Source: Anammoximicrobium sp032229885 (lineage in GTDB: Bacteria > Planctomycetota > Planctomycetia > Pirellulales > Pirellulaceae). From it: 52,763 bases of DNA. A model generated the notes under the pieces. That model made no database searches. It was not told the origin of the DNA and saw only the letters and a program-made list of their open reading frames with translations. The stretch covers positions 1 through 52,763 of the forward strand of contig JAVYAJ010000116.1 of assembly GCA_032229885.1 (NCBI GenBank). The letters run 5' to 3'. Shown here one piece after another: positions 8,459-17,806 of this stretch (its first letter is position 1; every line of letters starts with the position of its first letter). A program made the position numbers and the translations under genes.

Positions 8459-10027
8459 TCACAGCGGAAAATCTTCCTTGGTCGCCTGCTGTTGATAGAT
8501 GGGCATGTGCCGGTAGTAGACCTCCAACACCATGGTGGACAGCGACGTGTTGTATAGCCGGCCGCCCGAACTGACGCCCGTTCCGCCGCCGAAATACCAA
8601 CTGCCCGCGGCCGGCCCTTCCTTGGCCTGCGAGTTGACCAGAAAATCGCGCATCTTCGCGTTCCACTTGTCCCAAATCTCGTCGCCGAACTGGCGGCAGA
8701 CCTGGGTCGCGTAGTAGTTGTAGTACATGTTCGCGCCGGCGCCCATCGACGGACCTTGGTTGCTGATCCAATCGACGCCTCGTTTCAGCGCTTCGTTGTC
8801 GTGCTTCCAGCCCAGATACATCCGGCACAGCAGGCCGATCGCCGTCGTCGCCGCACCGCGACCCGGACTGGTATAGCCATAGAACGACCCGCTGTCCAGT
8901 TGAACCGTGTCCAGGTATTTGATCGCGCCGCGGATCGTCATCGGGTTGACGTTCAGGTAGGACATGTGACCGCTCTTGAGCGCCATCAACTGCCAGCCGA
9001 CAACCGACGTGTCGCCCGGTTGACGCGGCGTATATCGCCAACCGCCGCCGACCGGATCTTGAGCGTAGGAGATGAAGTTCAGCGAGGCCTGAGCGGGCGC
9101 CAGCAACGCGCGATCGTGCGTCATGCCGTAGGCTTCGGTCAGCGCAATCGCCGCCAACCCGTGCGAATACATGCTGCCCTGAGGCTCGTTCATGGCGCCG
9201 TCGGGCTTCATATTGCTGATCAAGTATCCCAGCCCGCCTTGGACGGTCGCTTTGTACTTTCCTTCTTTGTGCGTCTGTCCGGCGCCGAGAAAGGGCAAGA
9301 CAGCCATCGCGGTGGCCGCCCGGCGCGCTTGGACGCTGCTGCCGGGATTATCCGACGTTCGCGGCCGTCCGTTGATGATCGGACCGACGCGATGATCGAA
9401 ACTCCAGCCACCGTCGGGCAATTGATGGTCGGCGATCCAGCGCAGACCGGCCGCCACCGCCGCTTCGCTCGCGTCGCTGCCACCGGCCTGCTTGGCCATT
9501 CGCGCGCGCGCCTCGGCGCTGCCGCGACCATCGTAGCCGGTCCCCGTATAACTGCCGACCTCTTTCAGCAAATCGTTCCGCGGGGCGGTCTCCTGGCCAA
9601 AGTCCACTAGTTCCACCGAAATAGCGGCTTGGTCGATATCGTTCGAGGTCACCAGGTCCGTGACGTCCTGGGGCGTCACCTCCGTGACCATCTCCATCGG
9701 CAGCGTGGCGTCGGTCATCACCGCGTCGACGTCGACCGGCGGCGTCAACTGCTCCTCGAACTCTTCGATCTCCTGCAGATCGTCGCCGGGCGGCGCCGTG
9801 ATGACGGCCTTGACCTGTTCGACGTTTCCACCCACGGTGATCATCGCCATGACCAGCAGCGCGACCGCGTGGACGACCATGCTGACCAGCCAGGCCGGAG
9901 CCGCCGTGAAGAACAGAAAGCGGTGGCTGACCGCTTCTTCCTCGAACTCTTCTTCTTCGTCATAGGACAGGGCCTCGGCCTCGGCCGCCTGATCCTGCAT
10001 CGCTTGCTGTTGTTGTTCCGTGCTCAT
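8459..10027 (-). CDS. Membrane-anchored prenyltransferase/squalene-oxidase-repeat protein
   Basis: The 522-residue protein begins with a Gln/Glu-rich cytoplasmic tail (residues 1-35, including an EEEEFEEE run), followed by one membrane segment at about 44-66. An acidic linker rich in Glu, Asp, Pro and Val spans about 70-160. The C-terminal two thirds hold several squalene-cyclase/prenyltransferase alpha-toroid repeats (GLRWIADHQLPDGGWSF, ALIASLNF-type helices, GGWRYTPRQPGD, DSGSFYGY). Planctomycetes carry many such proteins. They share the fold of terpene cyclases, but an N-terminal anchor is not typical of an active cyclase, and I did not find a DXDD acid motif. A structural or binding role outside the membrane is therefore as likely as catalysis. 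It is divergent from rpmG. Confidence 0.75.
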   Translation of the reverse strand: MSTEQQQQAMQDQAAEAEALSYDEEEEFEEEAVSHRFLFFTAAPAWLVSMVVHAVALLVMAMITVGGNVEQVKAVITAPPGDDLQEIEEFEEQLTPPVDVDAVMTDATLPMEMVTEVTPQDVTDLVTSNDIDQAAISVELVDFGQETAPRNDLLKEVGSYTGTGYDGRGSAEARARMAKQAGGSDASEAAVAAGLRWIADHQLPDGGWSFDHRVGPIINGRPRTSDNPGSSVQARRAATAMAVLPFLGAGQTHKEGKYKATVQGGLGYLISNMKPDGAMNEPQGSMYSHGLAAIALTEAYGMTHDRALLAPAQASLNFISYAQDPVGGGWRYTPRQPGDTSVVGWQLMALKSGHMSYLNVNPMTIRGAIKYLDTVQLDSGSFYGYTSPGRGAATTAIGLLCRMYLGWKHDNEALKRGVDWISNQGPSMGAGANMYYNYYATQVCRQFGDEIWDKWNAKMRDFLVNSQAKEGPAAGSWYFGGGTGVSSGGRLYNTSLSTMVLEVYYRHMPIYQQQATKEDFPL

Positions 10028-10354
10028 GCTTGATCTACTCCGCCCGCGCGCGGCCCGCGGCGTTTGTTTCCCATTTGAGCCGGCCTGAACGCGGGCTTGC
10101 CAGTCTCGTGACAGCTATGTATTAAGTTAACGACTTCGGCGACAGACGCAAGGTCTACAACCTACACGTCCGAAACGACTTGCGAGCGATCATTTTCGGA
10201 TCGGCCTACGTATTCGGAGGACGTAAAGCCGATTATTCCACGGACGGCGGCAGGCTCGCGGCAATTTTTCGTTCGCCTCTGTCCCGATTCGCCCGATTTC
10301 GATTACAATGCGCGTTCGCAAATACGTCCTTAGTCAGGGGAACAGGTGAGCCAG
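10028..10354. promoter_or_regulatory. Divergent intergenic region upstream of rpmG
   Basis: These 327 bases separate two divergently transcribed genes and must hold both promoters. A TACAAT hexamer at 10304-10309 is a possible -10 box for rpmG, but no good -35 sits 16-18 bases upstream. The region around 10120-10270 is more AT-rich than the flanking genes. I see no terminator or RNA gene. Confidence 0.3.
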
Positions 10355-10525
10355 ATGGCCAAAAAAGGAAAAGGAAAGAAAATCGAGACCGTCTTTTTGG
10401 TGTGCGAAGAGACCGGTGATTACAATTATGCGATTCGCCGCAAGCCAGGCGGCGAGAAATTGAAGCTCAAAAAATACAGCCCGCGCCTGCGCCGCCACAC
10501 GGTCCATAACGAAAAGAAAAAGTAA
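10355..10525 (+). CDS. rpmG: 50S ribosomal protein L33
   Basis: This 56-residue, strongly basic protein (MAKKGKGKKIE, CEETGDYNY, KLKLKKYSP, RRHTVHNEKKK) is ribosomal protein L33, a small component of the large subunit near the exit site. AGGTGAG at 10344-10350 provides a ribosome site. A usual Cys pair of zinc-binding L33 forms is absent: only one Cys (residue 17) is seen, so this is a C-minus type. The gene stands alone, with no rpmG-associated tRNA, secE or nusG genes beside it. It is short enough to be missed by length-filtered gene callers. Confidence 0.93.
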   Translation: MAKKGKGKKIETVFLVCEETGDYNYAIRRKPGGEKLKLKKYSPRLRRHTVHNEKKK

Positions 10526-11192
10526 GCCAACCCGCGCGCAAGCGAAAACGCCAACCGGAAACGCCAACCGGGGGCGGCGGACAGTGGCCAGTGGCGGACA
10601 GTGGCCAGTGGCGGACAGTGGCCAGTGGCGGACAGTGGCCAGTGGCTGCCAAGGTCTGCGAGTAGAACACGGTCAGCGGAAGCCGGCGGACACAGACGGG
10701 CGGATACAAGCCGGCGGGCAAGGCAGCGCTCGTGGCCGGTGCGCCGTGCACCGCCGCCATCGCCCAGCGTCGCGGTGGCGCAATCCGCTGCCGCCGACCC
10801 GCGGCGATCCGCGCCCTGCCGCATGGGAGGTCGGGCTAGCCGCGTGAATGACGGGCCTTGTACCCTAGGGACGGACGCTGCCGACGATCCGCGGTTGCAT
10901 TCCGAGCCTTGTGAAGCCTACACTCGGAGCCAAGCTCGGCAGCCATGGCGCGACCAGCCCACGGGTGGGGCTTGATTCTGTTCAACTGGCGCCGCGGCCC
11001 GGATCTTCTCTGCTGGTGGACGCGCCCGACGGGCGCAGACAGGATGGTCCGCGTGGGGCCGTTTTTTTCGAGCGTCGCCGCGCGGAGGATCGAGACCGTA
11101 GACTATACCGACTCAAAGCCGCCGCTTGCACAACCATCACTCTGGATGGAACCGCTGCCAGCCGCGCGAAAATCCACAGACGAGGCAACGTC
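10526..11192. other. Intergenic region between rpmG and recJ
   Basis: This 667-base gap contains a four-copy 17-bp tandem repeat (described separately) and otherwise no supported gene. The recJ open frame extends back to 10911, but that part lacks protein-like composition and the ribosome site is at 11182. No terminator hairpin followed by a T-run was found after rpmG. Confidence 0.4.
10578..10645. repeat. 17-bp tandem repeat, four exact copies
   Basis: The unit cggacagtggccagtgg is repeated four times without a mismatch, starting at 10578, 10595, 10612 and 10629. It lies 50 bases after the rpmG stop codon. The unit itself contains two related halves (gacagtgg and ccagtgg). The period is not a multiple of three and no gene crosses it, so it is a plain intergenic microrepeat. 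Confidence 0.95.
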
Positions 11193-12959
11193 ATGGAACG
11201 GCGCTGGCGATTACGACCGCACGACGAATCGAGAATCGCCGCGTTGGAACGTGCGGCCGGCGTGCCGCCCGTCGTCGCTAAACTGTTGCTGGCCCGAAAT
11301 ATCCGCACGCCGGAGCAAGTCCATTCGTTCCTGGAAGCCAAGCTGACGGGGCTGCACGATCCAGAAATGCTGCCGGGCCTCACCGCCGCCGCGGACCGGA
11401 TTCACGCTGCCGTCCGACAGGGCCGCCGGATCGTGATCTATGGCGACTACGACGCCGACGGGATGACGGCCACGGGCATCTTGGTGCGCGGGCTGCGTCT
11501 GCTGGGGGCCAACGTCGGGTATCACGTGCCCAATCGACTCGAAGAGGGCTATGGCCTGAACGCCGCCGCATTGCGGAAACTTGCCGACCACGGAGCGACC
11601 ATGGTCATCTCCGTGGACTGTGGGGTCGGCAGCGTCGACGAGGCCGACGTGGCCCGCGAACTGGGGCTCGAGCTGATCGTGACCGACCACCATGAACTGC
11701 GCGACGACGGCCGCCTACCGGCGGCAGAGATCGTCCATCCCCGCCTGCCGGGCGGCGCATATCCGTTCGGCGGCCTCTGCGGCGCCGGCGTCGCGTTCAA
11801 GCTCGCGTGGGCTTTGTGCCAACGGGCCAGCGAGGCGAAACGCGTCAAACCGGCGATGCGCGACTTTTTGCTGGCAGCCATCGGCCTGGCCGCGATCGGC
11901 ACGGTGGCCGATGTCGTCCCGCTGTTGGACGAAAACCGAATCCTGGTCCGACACGGGCTGATCAGCCTGCGCGAGCACGCGCTGCCGGGAATCGTCGAGC
12001 TGTTGCGCGTCACCAAGCTGGATCAGAAACCGCACCTGAGCGCCGAGGATATCGCATTCCAGTTGGCGCCTCGGCTGAACGCCGCCGGACGGCTGGGACA
12101 GGCCACATTGGGTGTCGAGTTGCTGGCGACCGAGTCGCCCGAGCGAGCGACAAGTCTGGCCGATTACCTCCAGGAGCTCAACGTCACCCGCGAGTCGCTG
12201 GAACGCAGCGTGTACCTCGCGGCAAGCAAGCAGATCAAAGAGCAGTTCGAGCTGGAAGCCGAGCCTGCGTTAGTTCTGGCGGGGGTCGGCTGGCATCCGG
12301 GTGTGATCGGCATCGTCGCCGGTCGCCTGGCCGAGAAACACCATCGGCCCGTGGTGATGATTTCCTGGGACCAGTTGGGTGGCAAGCCGGGAACCGGCTC
12401 GGCTCGCTCGCCCGGCTACGCGAACCTGCACCACGCGTTGGCCGCGTGCAGTCGGCACTTGATTTCGCATGGCGGCCACGCGGCCGCGGCCGGCCTGAAG
12501 ATCGCCGAGTCCAATCTGGCCGCGTTTCGGACCGATTTCTGCGAGCACGTCGCCGCGCAGACGTCGCGCCAGGACCGGGTTGCCGAGATCCAGATCGACG
12601 CCGAAACGACGTTCAGCCAACTGACGCTCAGAACCATCGAACAGATCGAACAATTAGCGCCGTTCGGCCACGAGAACCCGCGCCCCGTGTTATGCGCCAG
12701 CGGCGTGAATCTGGCGGATCCGCCACGGCGGATCGGCAATGGCGAGCGACATCTGTCGGTTCGCGTGCGCCAGCATGGCGTCACGCTGCGCGGCGTCGCC
12801 TTTGGCCAAGGCGAAGCGGCCGACGAGCTCGCCAGCCTATCCTCGCCCTTGGATCTGGCGTTTCGGCCGGTGATCAACGAGTTCAACGGATTTCGCAAGG
12901 TCGAAATGCACCTGGTCGCCTGGCGGCCATCGACGATCCCGGCGACGGTCCAGGCGTGA
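11193..12959 (+). CDS. recJ: Single-stranded-DNA-specific exonuclease RecJ
   Basis: This 588-residue protein has the DHH-family phosphoesterase motifs of RecJ: IYGDYDADGMTATG (residues 82-95), VDCGVGS (141-147), TDHHEL (164-169) and a later DHHA1 region with a glycine/histidine signature GGHAAAAG (near 430). An OB-fold-like C-terminal region follows. RecJ digests single-stranded DNA from the 5' end in recombination and mismatch or base-excision repair, using manganese or magnesium. ATG 11193 is chosen because GAGG lies seven bases upstream and the N-terminus then matches the family length. The open frame upstream is spurious. It precedes the RlmM-like gene by 92 bases. Confidence 0.93.
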   Translation: MERRWRLRPHDESRIAALERAAGVPPVVAKLLLARNIRTPEQVHSFLEAKLTGLHDPEMLPGLTAAADRIHAAVRQGRRIVIYGDYDADGMTATGILVRGLRLLGANVGYHVPNRLEEGYGLNAAALRKLADHGATMVISVDCGVGSVDEADVARELGLELIVTDHHELRDDGRLPAAEIVHPRLPGGAYPFGGLCGAGVAFKLAWALCQRASEAKRVKPAMRDFLLAAIGLAAIGTVADVVPLLDENRILVRHGLISLREHALPGIVELLRVTKLDQKPHLSAEDIAFQLAPRLNAAGRLGQATLGVELLATESPERATSLADYLQELNVTRESLERSVYLAASKQIKEQFELEAEPALVLAGVGWHPGVIGIVAGRLAEKHHRPVVMISWDQLGGKPGTGSARSPGYANLHHALAACSRHLISHGGHAAAAGLKIAESNLAAFRTDFCEHVAAQTSRQDRVAEIQIDAETTFSQLTLRTIEQIEQLAPFGHENPRPVLCASGVNLADPPRRIGNGERHLSVRVRQHGVTLRGVAFGQGEAADELASLSSPLDLAFRPVINEFNGFRKVEMHLVAWRPSTIPATVQA

Positions 12960-13051
12960 AGCGTACGGATCGCCGCCGCTGGACGGTCGAACCGTCGGGC
13001 GGCGCTGTCCGAAGACAAAAATCAAGCGCGACAAACGGAAGACCCCCTGCA

Positions 13052-14236
13052 TTGTCCAACCTGTCCTCGAATCCTGCATTCGTGTATCTCGTCTGCCAGC
13101 GCGGCGCGGAAAACATGCTGAAGCAAGAGGTCGCGCGCGAGCATCCGTCCCTGCGGTTCGCTTTCTCGCAGCCCGGTTTCTTGACGTTCAAACGGTCTGC
13201 GGACGAGCCGTGGATCGAGGACGCCGAGCTGCGATGCGTCTTCGCTCGGACGCATGGCGTGTCGCTCGGCCGGGTCGAAGGCGGGACGGCCGAGAGCCAG
13301 GCTGATGCGTTGTGGCGGCTGGTCGAGGGCTGTGCCGCCAGCGACGGAGAACCTGTCGCCGGCCTGTTCGATCACCTGCACGTGTGGCAGCCTGACGCAG
13401 CGTTGCCTGGCGAGGACGGGTTCGAGCCGGGGCTGACGCCGCTGGCGGAGGAAGTGGGGCAGATCATCGCACGGCGAATGCCGCCTGGGCTCGGTCGCGC
13501 CGCGCCGTTGCCGGTCAATCGCGTGGCCCGCGCCGCGCATCGCGTCCTGGATTGCGTGTTGGTCGCGCCCGACCAGTGGTGGATCGGCTGGCATCGCGCG
13601 ACCGGCATGCCGTCGCGGTGGCCGGGCGGCGTGCCGAAGATCGAGCTGCCTCCGACTGCCGTCTCGCGCGCGTATCTGAAGACCGCCGAGGCCCTGCTGT
13701 GGTCGCGGCTGCCGATCGTGCCCGGCGAGCGATGCGCGGAAATCGGCAGCGCGCCGGGCGGTTCGTGCCAGGCGCTGTTGGACCGTGGATTGCGGGTGAC
13801 TGGAATCGATCCGGCCGAGATGGACCCCGCCGTGCTGGCCGAGCCGAACTTTACTTATCTGCGGACGCGAGCGGCGGCGTTGAAACGCGAGGCGTTTCGC
13901 GGCATCCGATGGCTGGTCGTCGACTCGAACGTCGCGCCGGCGCATACGCTGGACACGGTCGAGCACATCGTCAACAACCGCCAGGTTCATGTCCGCGGGA
14001 TGCTGCTGACGCTCAAAATGCCCCAGCCGGCGTTGGCCGAGCAGATTCCGGACTATTTGGCCCGCATCCGTTCGTGGGGTTATCAGTGGGTGAACGCCCG
14101 CCAATTGGCCTTCGATCGCCAGGAAATCTGCGTGGCCGCGTTGCGCAACCGCGAGCTGCGCCGCGGACTGGCCCACCGCCAGCGGATGCGACGCGCCGGA
14201 GCGCGCGGCCAGCCGCGACCGCCCGCGGAAGATTGA
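13052..14236 (+). CDS. RlmM-like SAM-dependent 2'-O-ribose methyltransferase
   Basis: The C-terminal half carries a SAM-binding Rossmann motif (CAEIGSAPGGSCQALLDRG, then VTGIDPAEMD) with the APGG signature of RrmJ/RlmM-type ribose 2'-O-methyltransferases. It also has downstream Asp (WLVVDSNVAP) and Lys (LLTLKMPQP) residues fitting the K-D-K-E active site. The N-terminal half is probably a THUMP-like RNA-binding part. RlmM methylates C2498 of 23S rRNA in E. coli; the same target here is inference. The best start is TTG at 13052, about ten bases after GGAAG, giving 394 residues. An ATG at about 13116 would cut into the conserved N-terminus (YLVCQRGAE). It is convergent with the SDR gene, ten bases apart. 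Confidence 0.8.
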   Translation: MSNLSSNPAFVYLVCQRGAENMLKQEVAREHPSLRFAFSQPGFLTFKRSADEPWIEDAELRCVFARTHGVSLGRVEGGTAESQADALWRLVEGCAASDGEPVAGLFDHLHVWQPDAALPGEDGFEPGLTPLAEEVGQIIARRMPPGLGRAAPLPVNRVARAAHRVLDCVLVAPDQWWIGWHRATGMPSRWPGGVPKIELPPTAVSRAYLKTAEALLWSRLPIVPGERCAEIGSAPGGSCQALLDRGLRVTGIDPAEMDPAVLAEPNFTYLRTRAAALKREAFRGIRWLVVDSNVAPAHTLDTVEHIVNNRQVHVRGMLLTLKMPQPALAEQIPDYLARIRSWGYQWVNARQLAFDRQEICVAALRNRELRRGLAHRQRMRRAGARGQPRPPAED

Positions 14237-14246
14237 GGCATGCGCG

Positions 14247-15041
14247 TCACTCGGTTCCGCCGCGGCGCAGGCCGCCATCGACGGCGAGCACCTGTCCCGT
14301 GATGAACGCCGCCGCCGGCGAGGCCAGGAACAGGGCGGCGCGCGCCACGTCGTCGGGCGCGCCCCAACGCCGCAGCAGCGATTCGCGCCGCGCCCGCGCT
14401 TGCCAGTGGGCCGAGGCCTGTTCGCCCCAGGCGGTCCTGATCCAGCCAGGCGCCAGGCAGTTCACACGGACCTCGGGGGCCAGCGAGCACGCCAGGCTGC
14501 GCGTAAACGCAGCCACGGCCCCCTTGATGGTTCCGAACAATTCGCCGCTGTCGCCGCCCATCCCGTATTCCGCCTGATCCCACCCCATGTTCAGGATCAC
14601 GGCCGGATCGTCGGACGACGCGCGCCGCCGCATTTGGGCGCCGACCCGGCGCGACAATCGCATCGTGGCCACGACGTCGATGCGCCACAGGCGATCAAGC
14701 TTGTCCTCGAACGACCACCGCGCGGCGTCGCCGGTCAACACGTCTGCGCCGGCGTTGTTGACCCAGACATCGACCCCGCCGCGCCAGGCCCACGCCGCGT
14801 CGACCAACGTCGCCTGTGCGGCCGGTTCCGCCAGATCCATCAACACGACGGTGGCCTGTCCGCCACGGGCTTGGATTTCCGCCGCCACGGCAGCGGCCTT
14901 CGCCGCGCTGGCGCGGGCATGGATCACCACCGCCGCGCCGGCGCTGGCCAATCGCAACGCGATCGCGCGGCCGATCCCACTGGATGCGCCCGTCACGACC
15001 GCCGTCTTGCCGCGCAGACTGAAATCATCGACCTCGGGCAT
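14247..15041 (-). CDS. SDR-family oxidoreductase lacking the catalytic Ser and Tyr
   Basis: The 264-residue protein has the short-chain dehydrogenase fold: cofactor motif TGASSGIG (residues 17-24), NNAG (95-98), and the late VNCLAPGWI and VDGG segments. The active site is unusual. Where the family has Ser in an N-x-S-S segment, this protein reads NMGWDQ (151-156). Where the family has YxxxK, it reads FGTIK, with Phe169 and Lys173. Classical SDR chemistry needs that Tyr, so this protein may use other residues (Tyr159 is nearby) or may be non-catalytic. I believe similar GWDQ-containing SDRs occur in other planctomycetes, from memory and unchecked. It is convergent with the RlmM-like gene. The substrate is unknown. 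Confidence 0.8.
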   Translation of the reverse strand: MPEVDDFSLRGKTAVVTGASSGIGRAIALRLASAGAAVVIHARASAAKAAAVAAEIQARGGQATVVLMDLAEPAAQATLVDAAWAWRGGVDVWVNNAGADVLTGDAARWSFEDKLDRLWRIDVVATMRLSRRVGAQMRRRASSDDPAVILNMGWDQAEYGMGGDSGELFGTIKGAVAAFTRSLACSLAPEVRVNCLAPGWIRTAWGEQASAHWQARARRESLLRRWGAPDDVARAALFLASPAAAFITGQVLAVDGGLRRGGTE

Positions 15042-15194
15042 TCGTCAGTCGCCTGTTGTGGTCCCAGACCTCGCACGTTCACCGCCGCGCCAATCTCGCG
15101 GCGCGCCACGCTTTCTTCGCGCAGCGGTCGGCGGCTTCCCCTTGGCCGCGTTGGGCTTTGACGTTCCGGCGGCCATTCTCGGCCGCGACTGCCG

Positions 15195-16433
15195 CTACAA
15201 GACCTCGCCGCCACGGCCTTGCTGGATCAGCGGGATGTAGTTGTCCAGTTCCGCGCACGTGGCCGGATCCGTCAGGTCGACCGTCTGCCGCCGTTCGGCG
15301 GACATGTACGCGGCCATGGTCAAGCGGACGATCTCCAGACCGTAGGCCCAATCCAACATGGCCGGGCGTCCCTCGCGCAGCGCGGCCACGGCGTCGACGT
15401 GCTCGTCGGTATAGCCGTACAAGTCGGGCTCGTTGGGTTGGACCGGCACCAAGCCGCGACTGGCCTGCAGCTTCTCGACAGCCGCCTCCATGTCGGCCAT
15501 GCCTGAAATCGCCTGGTCGCCGATGAAGACTTCGAGCGGGGAACGCAGCGTGTTCATTTCAAACGCATAGCCCGGCCCCAAGCCGTCGAACAGCAGCCGC
15601 AACCCCTGCTTGTCGAACATCCACGACACCGTGAACTGGGCCTTGCTGATTTGGCCCGTCTCGGGATTGCGATAGCCGACGATGCCCGTGGCAAAGTCTT
15701 CGGCCGGAGTCCGGTCGTAATCGACGTCGAACTGCTCCCGCAGCCGACGCTTCCATTCCGGCCGCCCCCATTTCAGCAACGACAGGTCGGCGTTCACGGA
15801 CACCGGCTCGAGGAACCGCAGCGGTTTGTCGGGAGGCGTCAGCAGGTACCAACCGACGGCCAAGCAATGGCAGCCCATGTCGCTCATCACCCCGCCGCCC
15901 TGTTGCGTCGGATCCCAGAACCAGGTCCGGTGCGGTCCGGCGTGTTCTTCGTTGGATCGTACGAGCATCGGCGGCCCCATCGCTTGCATCACCGGCGCCA
16001 ACTGCGCACGATGCGCCTGGATGGTTTTCATGTGCAACTGGTTTTCGAAGTAGACATCCGGGATGCCGATCTGTTGGATCAAGTCGATCATCCGCCGCGC
16101 TTCGGGCAGATTACGGGCCAGCGGTTTTTCGCAGATGATGGCCTTCAGCTCGGCTCCGGCCTTGACCGTATCGACGATCTCCTCGACCGTCTCCAGCCGT
16201 GTGTAGTTGGGTGAATTGATGACCACGACGTCGACATGCGGGATCATCTCGCGGACGTTGGGAAAGATTCGGCCTTCGCCCAGCCCCAGCCGCCGGACCT
16301 CGGCTGCCAGACTCTCCGGCGGCCGTCGCGAAACAAGTCCCGCCACTTCGACTCCGCGGACTCCGTGAAGTCCTCGCAAATGAAAAGCAGTGATGAACCC
16401 GCCGCCGACAATGCCGTACCGAATCGCTCGCAT
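15195..16433 (-). CDS. Gfo/Idh/MocA-family oxidoreductase
   Basis: The 412-residue protein begins with a dinucleotide-binding motif (YGIVGGGFIT) and has the family's EKP signature (IICEKPLARN), in which Lys contacts cofactor and substrate. The later part forms the alpha/beta substrate domain (VMSDMGCHCLAVGWYL, with a conserved DxGxH-like arrangement). Such enzymes are NAD(P)-dependent dehydrogenases acting on sugars, inositols and their derivatives. ATG at 16433 is preferred to the frame's TTG at 16457 because GGAGG lies just before it. No Tat signal is seen, so it is cytoplasmic, unlike many planctomycete relatives. It is followed by an SDR and preceded by ribokinase on the same strand, suggesting a small sugar-catabolism group. 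The exact substrate is unknown. Confidence 0.88.
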   Translation of the reverse strand: MRAIRYGIVGGGFITAFHLRGLHGVRGVEVAGLVSRRPPESLAAEVRRLGLGEGRIFPNVREMIPHVDVVVINSPNYTRLETVEEIVDTVKAGAELKAIICEKPLARNLPEARRMIDLIQQIGIPDVYFENQLHMKTIQAHRAQLAPVMQAMGPPMLVRSNEEHAGPHRTWFWDPTQQGGGVMSDMGCHCLAVGWYLLTPPDKPLRFLEPVSVNADLSLLKWGRPEWKRRLREQFDVDYDRTPAEDFATGIVGYRNPETGQISKAQFTVSWMFDKQGLRLLFDGLGPGYAFEMNTLRSPLEVFIGDQAISGMADMEAAVEKLQASRGLVPVQPNEPDLYGYTDEHVDAVAALREGRPAMLDWAYGLEIVRLTMAAYMSAERRQTVDLTDPATCAELDNYIPLIQQGRGGEVL

Positions 16434-16858
16434 CGCTGTTCCTCCCAGACGTTTCAAGGATGGTTTCGAACCGGCGTCAGGCCGCGCGCGGCCGAGCCTC
16501 GATCCGTTCTATTGCGCCCCCGCGGCGCGCTGCCTCGCAGCGCGCCCGGATGCGATGGGAATGTGTCCGGCATCGCGGCCCGAAGACAATCCGACGAACC
16601 GAACTATGACGCCCCCATCGACGCCCCCATCCGGCCGCGCCGAGGCTGGTTCGAGACTCGAACCGCGAGCGGTATAACACAAGTTCATCGTGCTGACCAG
16701 TGGTTGTGGCCAGTCGGGCGCAAGGCGGGCGCGGCGCGGACGGCGCGGTCGCGGCACGGCGCTGGGTTTGCCGCCGCCGTTCCCGCCGTCCCGGCTCGCC
16801 AACGGCCCGCTGGACATTCGCGGCAGCCGACGCCTGTTTTCCTCAAGCCGCCCGCCGC
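16434..16858. other. Intergenic region between the MocA-type gene and rbsK
   Basis: About 425 GC-rich bases with only shadow frames. Both flanking genes read leftwards, so the region should contain the promoter of the oxidoreductase gene. I recognise no box, repeat or hairpin worth naming. Confidence 0.3.
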
Positions 16859-17806
16859 CTACGAATCGTCGATCCGCGATGTCTCGTTTGGCGACGCGAG
16901 GAACCGGTCGATCTCGTCGCGCGTGGGGATCGAAGGTTGAGCGCCCAAACGCGTGACGGCCAGCGCCGCGGCAGCATTGGCAAAGCGGACGCTTGGCGCC
17001 AAACCCTGGCCCTCGAGCAACGCCACCGCCAGACTGCCACAGAACGTATCGCCCGCCGCGGTGGCGTCGACGGGTGCAACACGAAAGGCCGTCGCGTGAA
17101 ACGCGCCGCTGGCGTCGGACACGTGCGCGCCGGCGGCCCCCAGCGTGATGATGACGGTCCGCGGGCCGAGCGCCCGAATCGCCGACGCCGCTTGGGCCGC
17201 CTTGTCCGCTGAATCCACGGGAAAGCCGCACAGCAGCGCCGCCTCGGATTCGTTCAGCACGAGATAGGCCAAGCTGCGCAAACAGGCGTCGGACACCCGG
17301 CGGGCTGGCGCCAGGTTGAGGAGGATCGGGCGGCCGTGCCGCGCGGCGACGTGGATCGCGTGTTCCAGCGTGTCGGCGGGGATCTCGCATTGCAGCACGA
17401 CCATCGCCGCGTCGGCAAGGAACGCTTGGGCACGCGCGATGTGTTCGCGTCCCAAGCGGTAGTTCGCTCCGGGAGCGACCGAGATATAGTTGTCGCCGTC
17501 GTCGCTGATCATGATCAACGCCGTGCCGCTGGCGACGTCCGGCTCGGTGAATACAAACGGCGTCTCGATTCCGGCCGCGCGCAGATTTTCCACGCTCGCT
17601 GAACCATAGTCGTCATCGCCTACACAGGCGATCATCGCCACGTTGCCCCCGGCTCGCGCCGCGGCAACCGCTTGGTTCGCGCCTTTGCCTCCGAACGTCT
17701 GCAGAAAAGTCGCCTCCGCCACGGTCTCGCCGCGTTTCGGGAGGCGGGCCATTTTCATGATCAGATCGACGTTGCAACTGCCGACGACGACAATTCGGCC
17801 CGACAT
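16859..17806 (-). CDS. rbsK: Ribokinase (PfkB family)
   Basis: This 315-residue PfkB-family sugar kinase opens with VVGSCNVDLI, has the family's first signature FGGKGANQAVAAARAG (residues 38-53) and the second signature VDATAAGDTFCGSLA with the catalytic Asp (near 251-265). Ribokinase phosphorylates D-ribose at O5 with ATP for entry to the pentose phosphate pathway. The N-D-x-K type substrate residues and length (about 310) fit ribokinase better than fructokinase, although PfkB specificity is hard to read by eye. A strong AGGAGG sits four bases before the ATG. No ribose transporter or rbsD is next to it, so other furanose substrates remain possible. Confidence 0.85.
   Translation of the reverse strand: MSGRIVVVGSCNVDLIMKMARLPKRGETVAEATFLQTFGGKGANQAVAAARAGGNVAMIACVGDDDYGSASVENLRAAGIETPFVFTEPDVASGTALIMISDDGDNYISVAPGANYRLGREHIARAQAFLADAAMVVLQCEIPADTLEHAIHVAARHGRPILLNLAPARRVSDACLRSLAYLVLNESEAALLCGFPVDSADKAAQAASAIRALGPRTVIITLGAAGAHVSDASGAFHATAFRVAPVDATAAGDTFCGSLAVALLEGQGLAPSVRFANAAAALAVTRLGAQPSIPTRDEIDRFLASPNETSRIDDS

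Noticed and set aside
10578..10645. CRISPR array at the 17-bp repeats
   Set aside because: Units are adjacent with no spacers, and there are no cas genes in the window.
11807..13051. Possible upstream extension of the RlmM-like gene
   Set aside because: The frame runs back through the recJ gene but recJ is the clear gene there; the methyltransferase starts at 13052.
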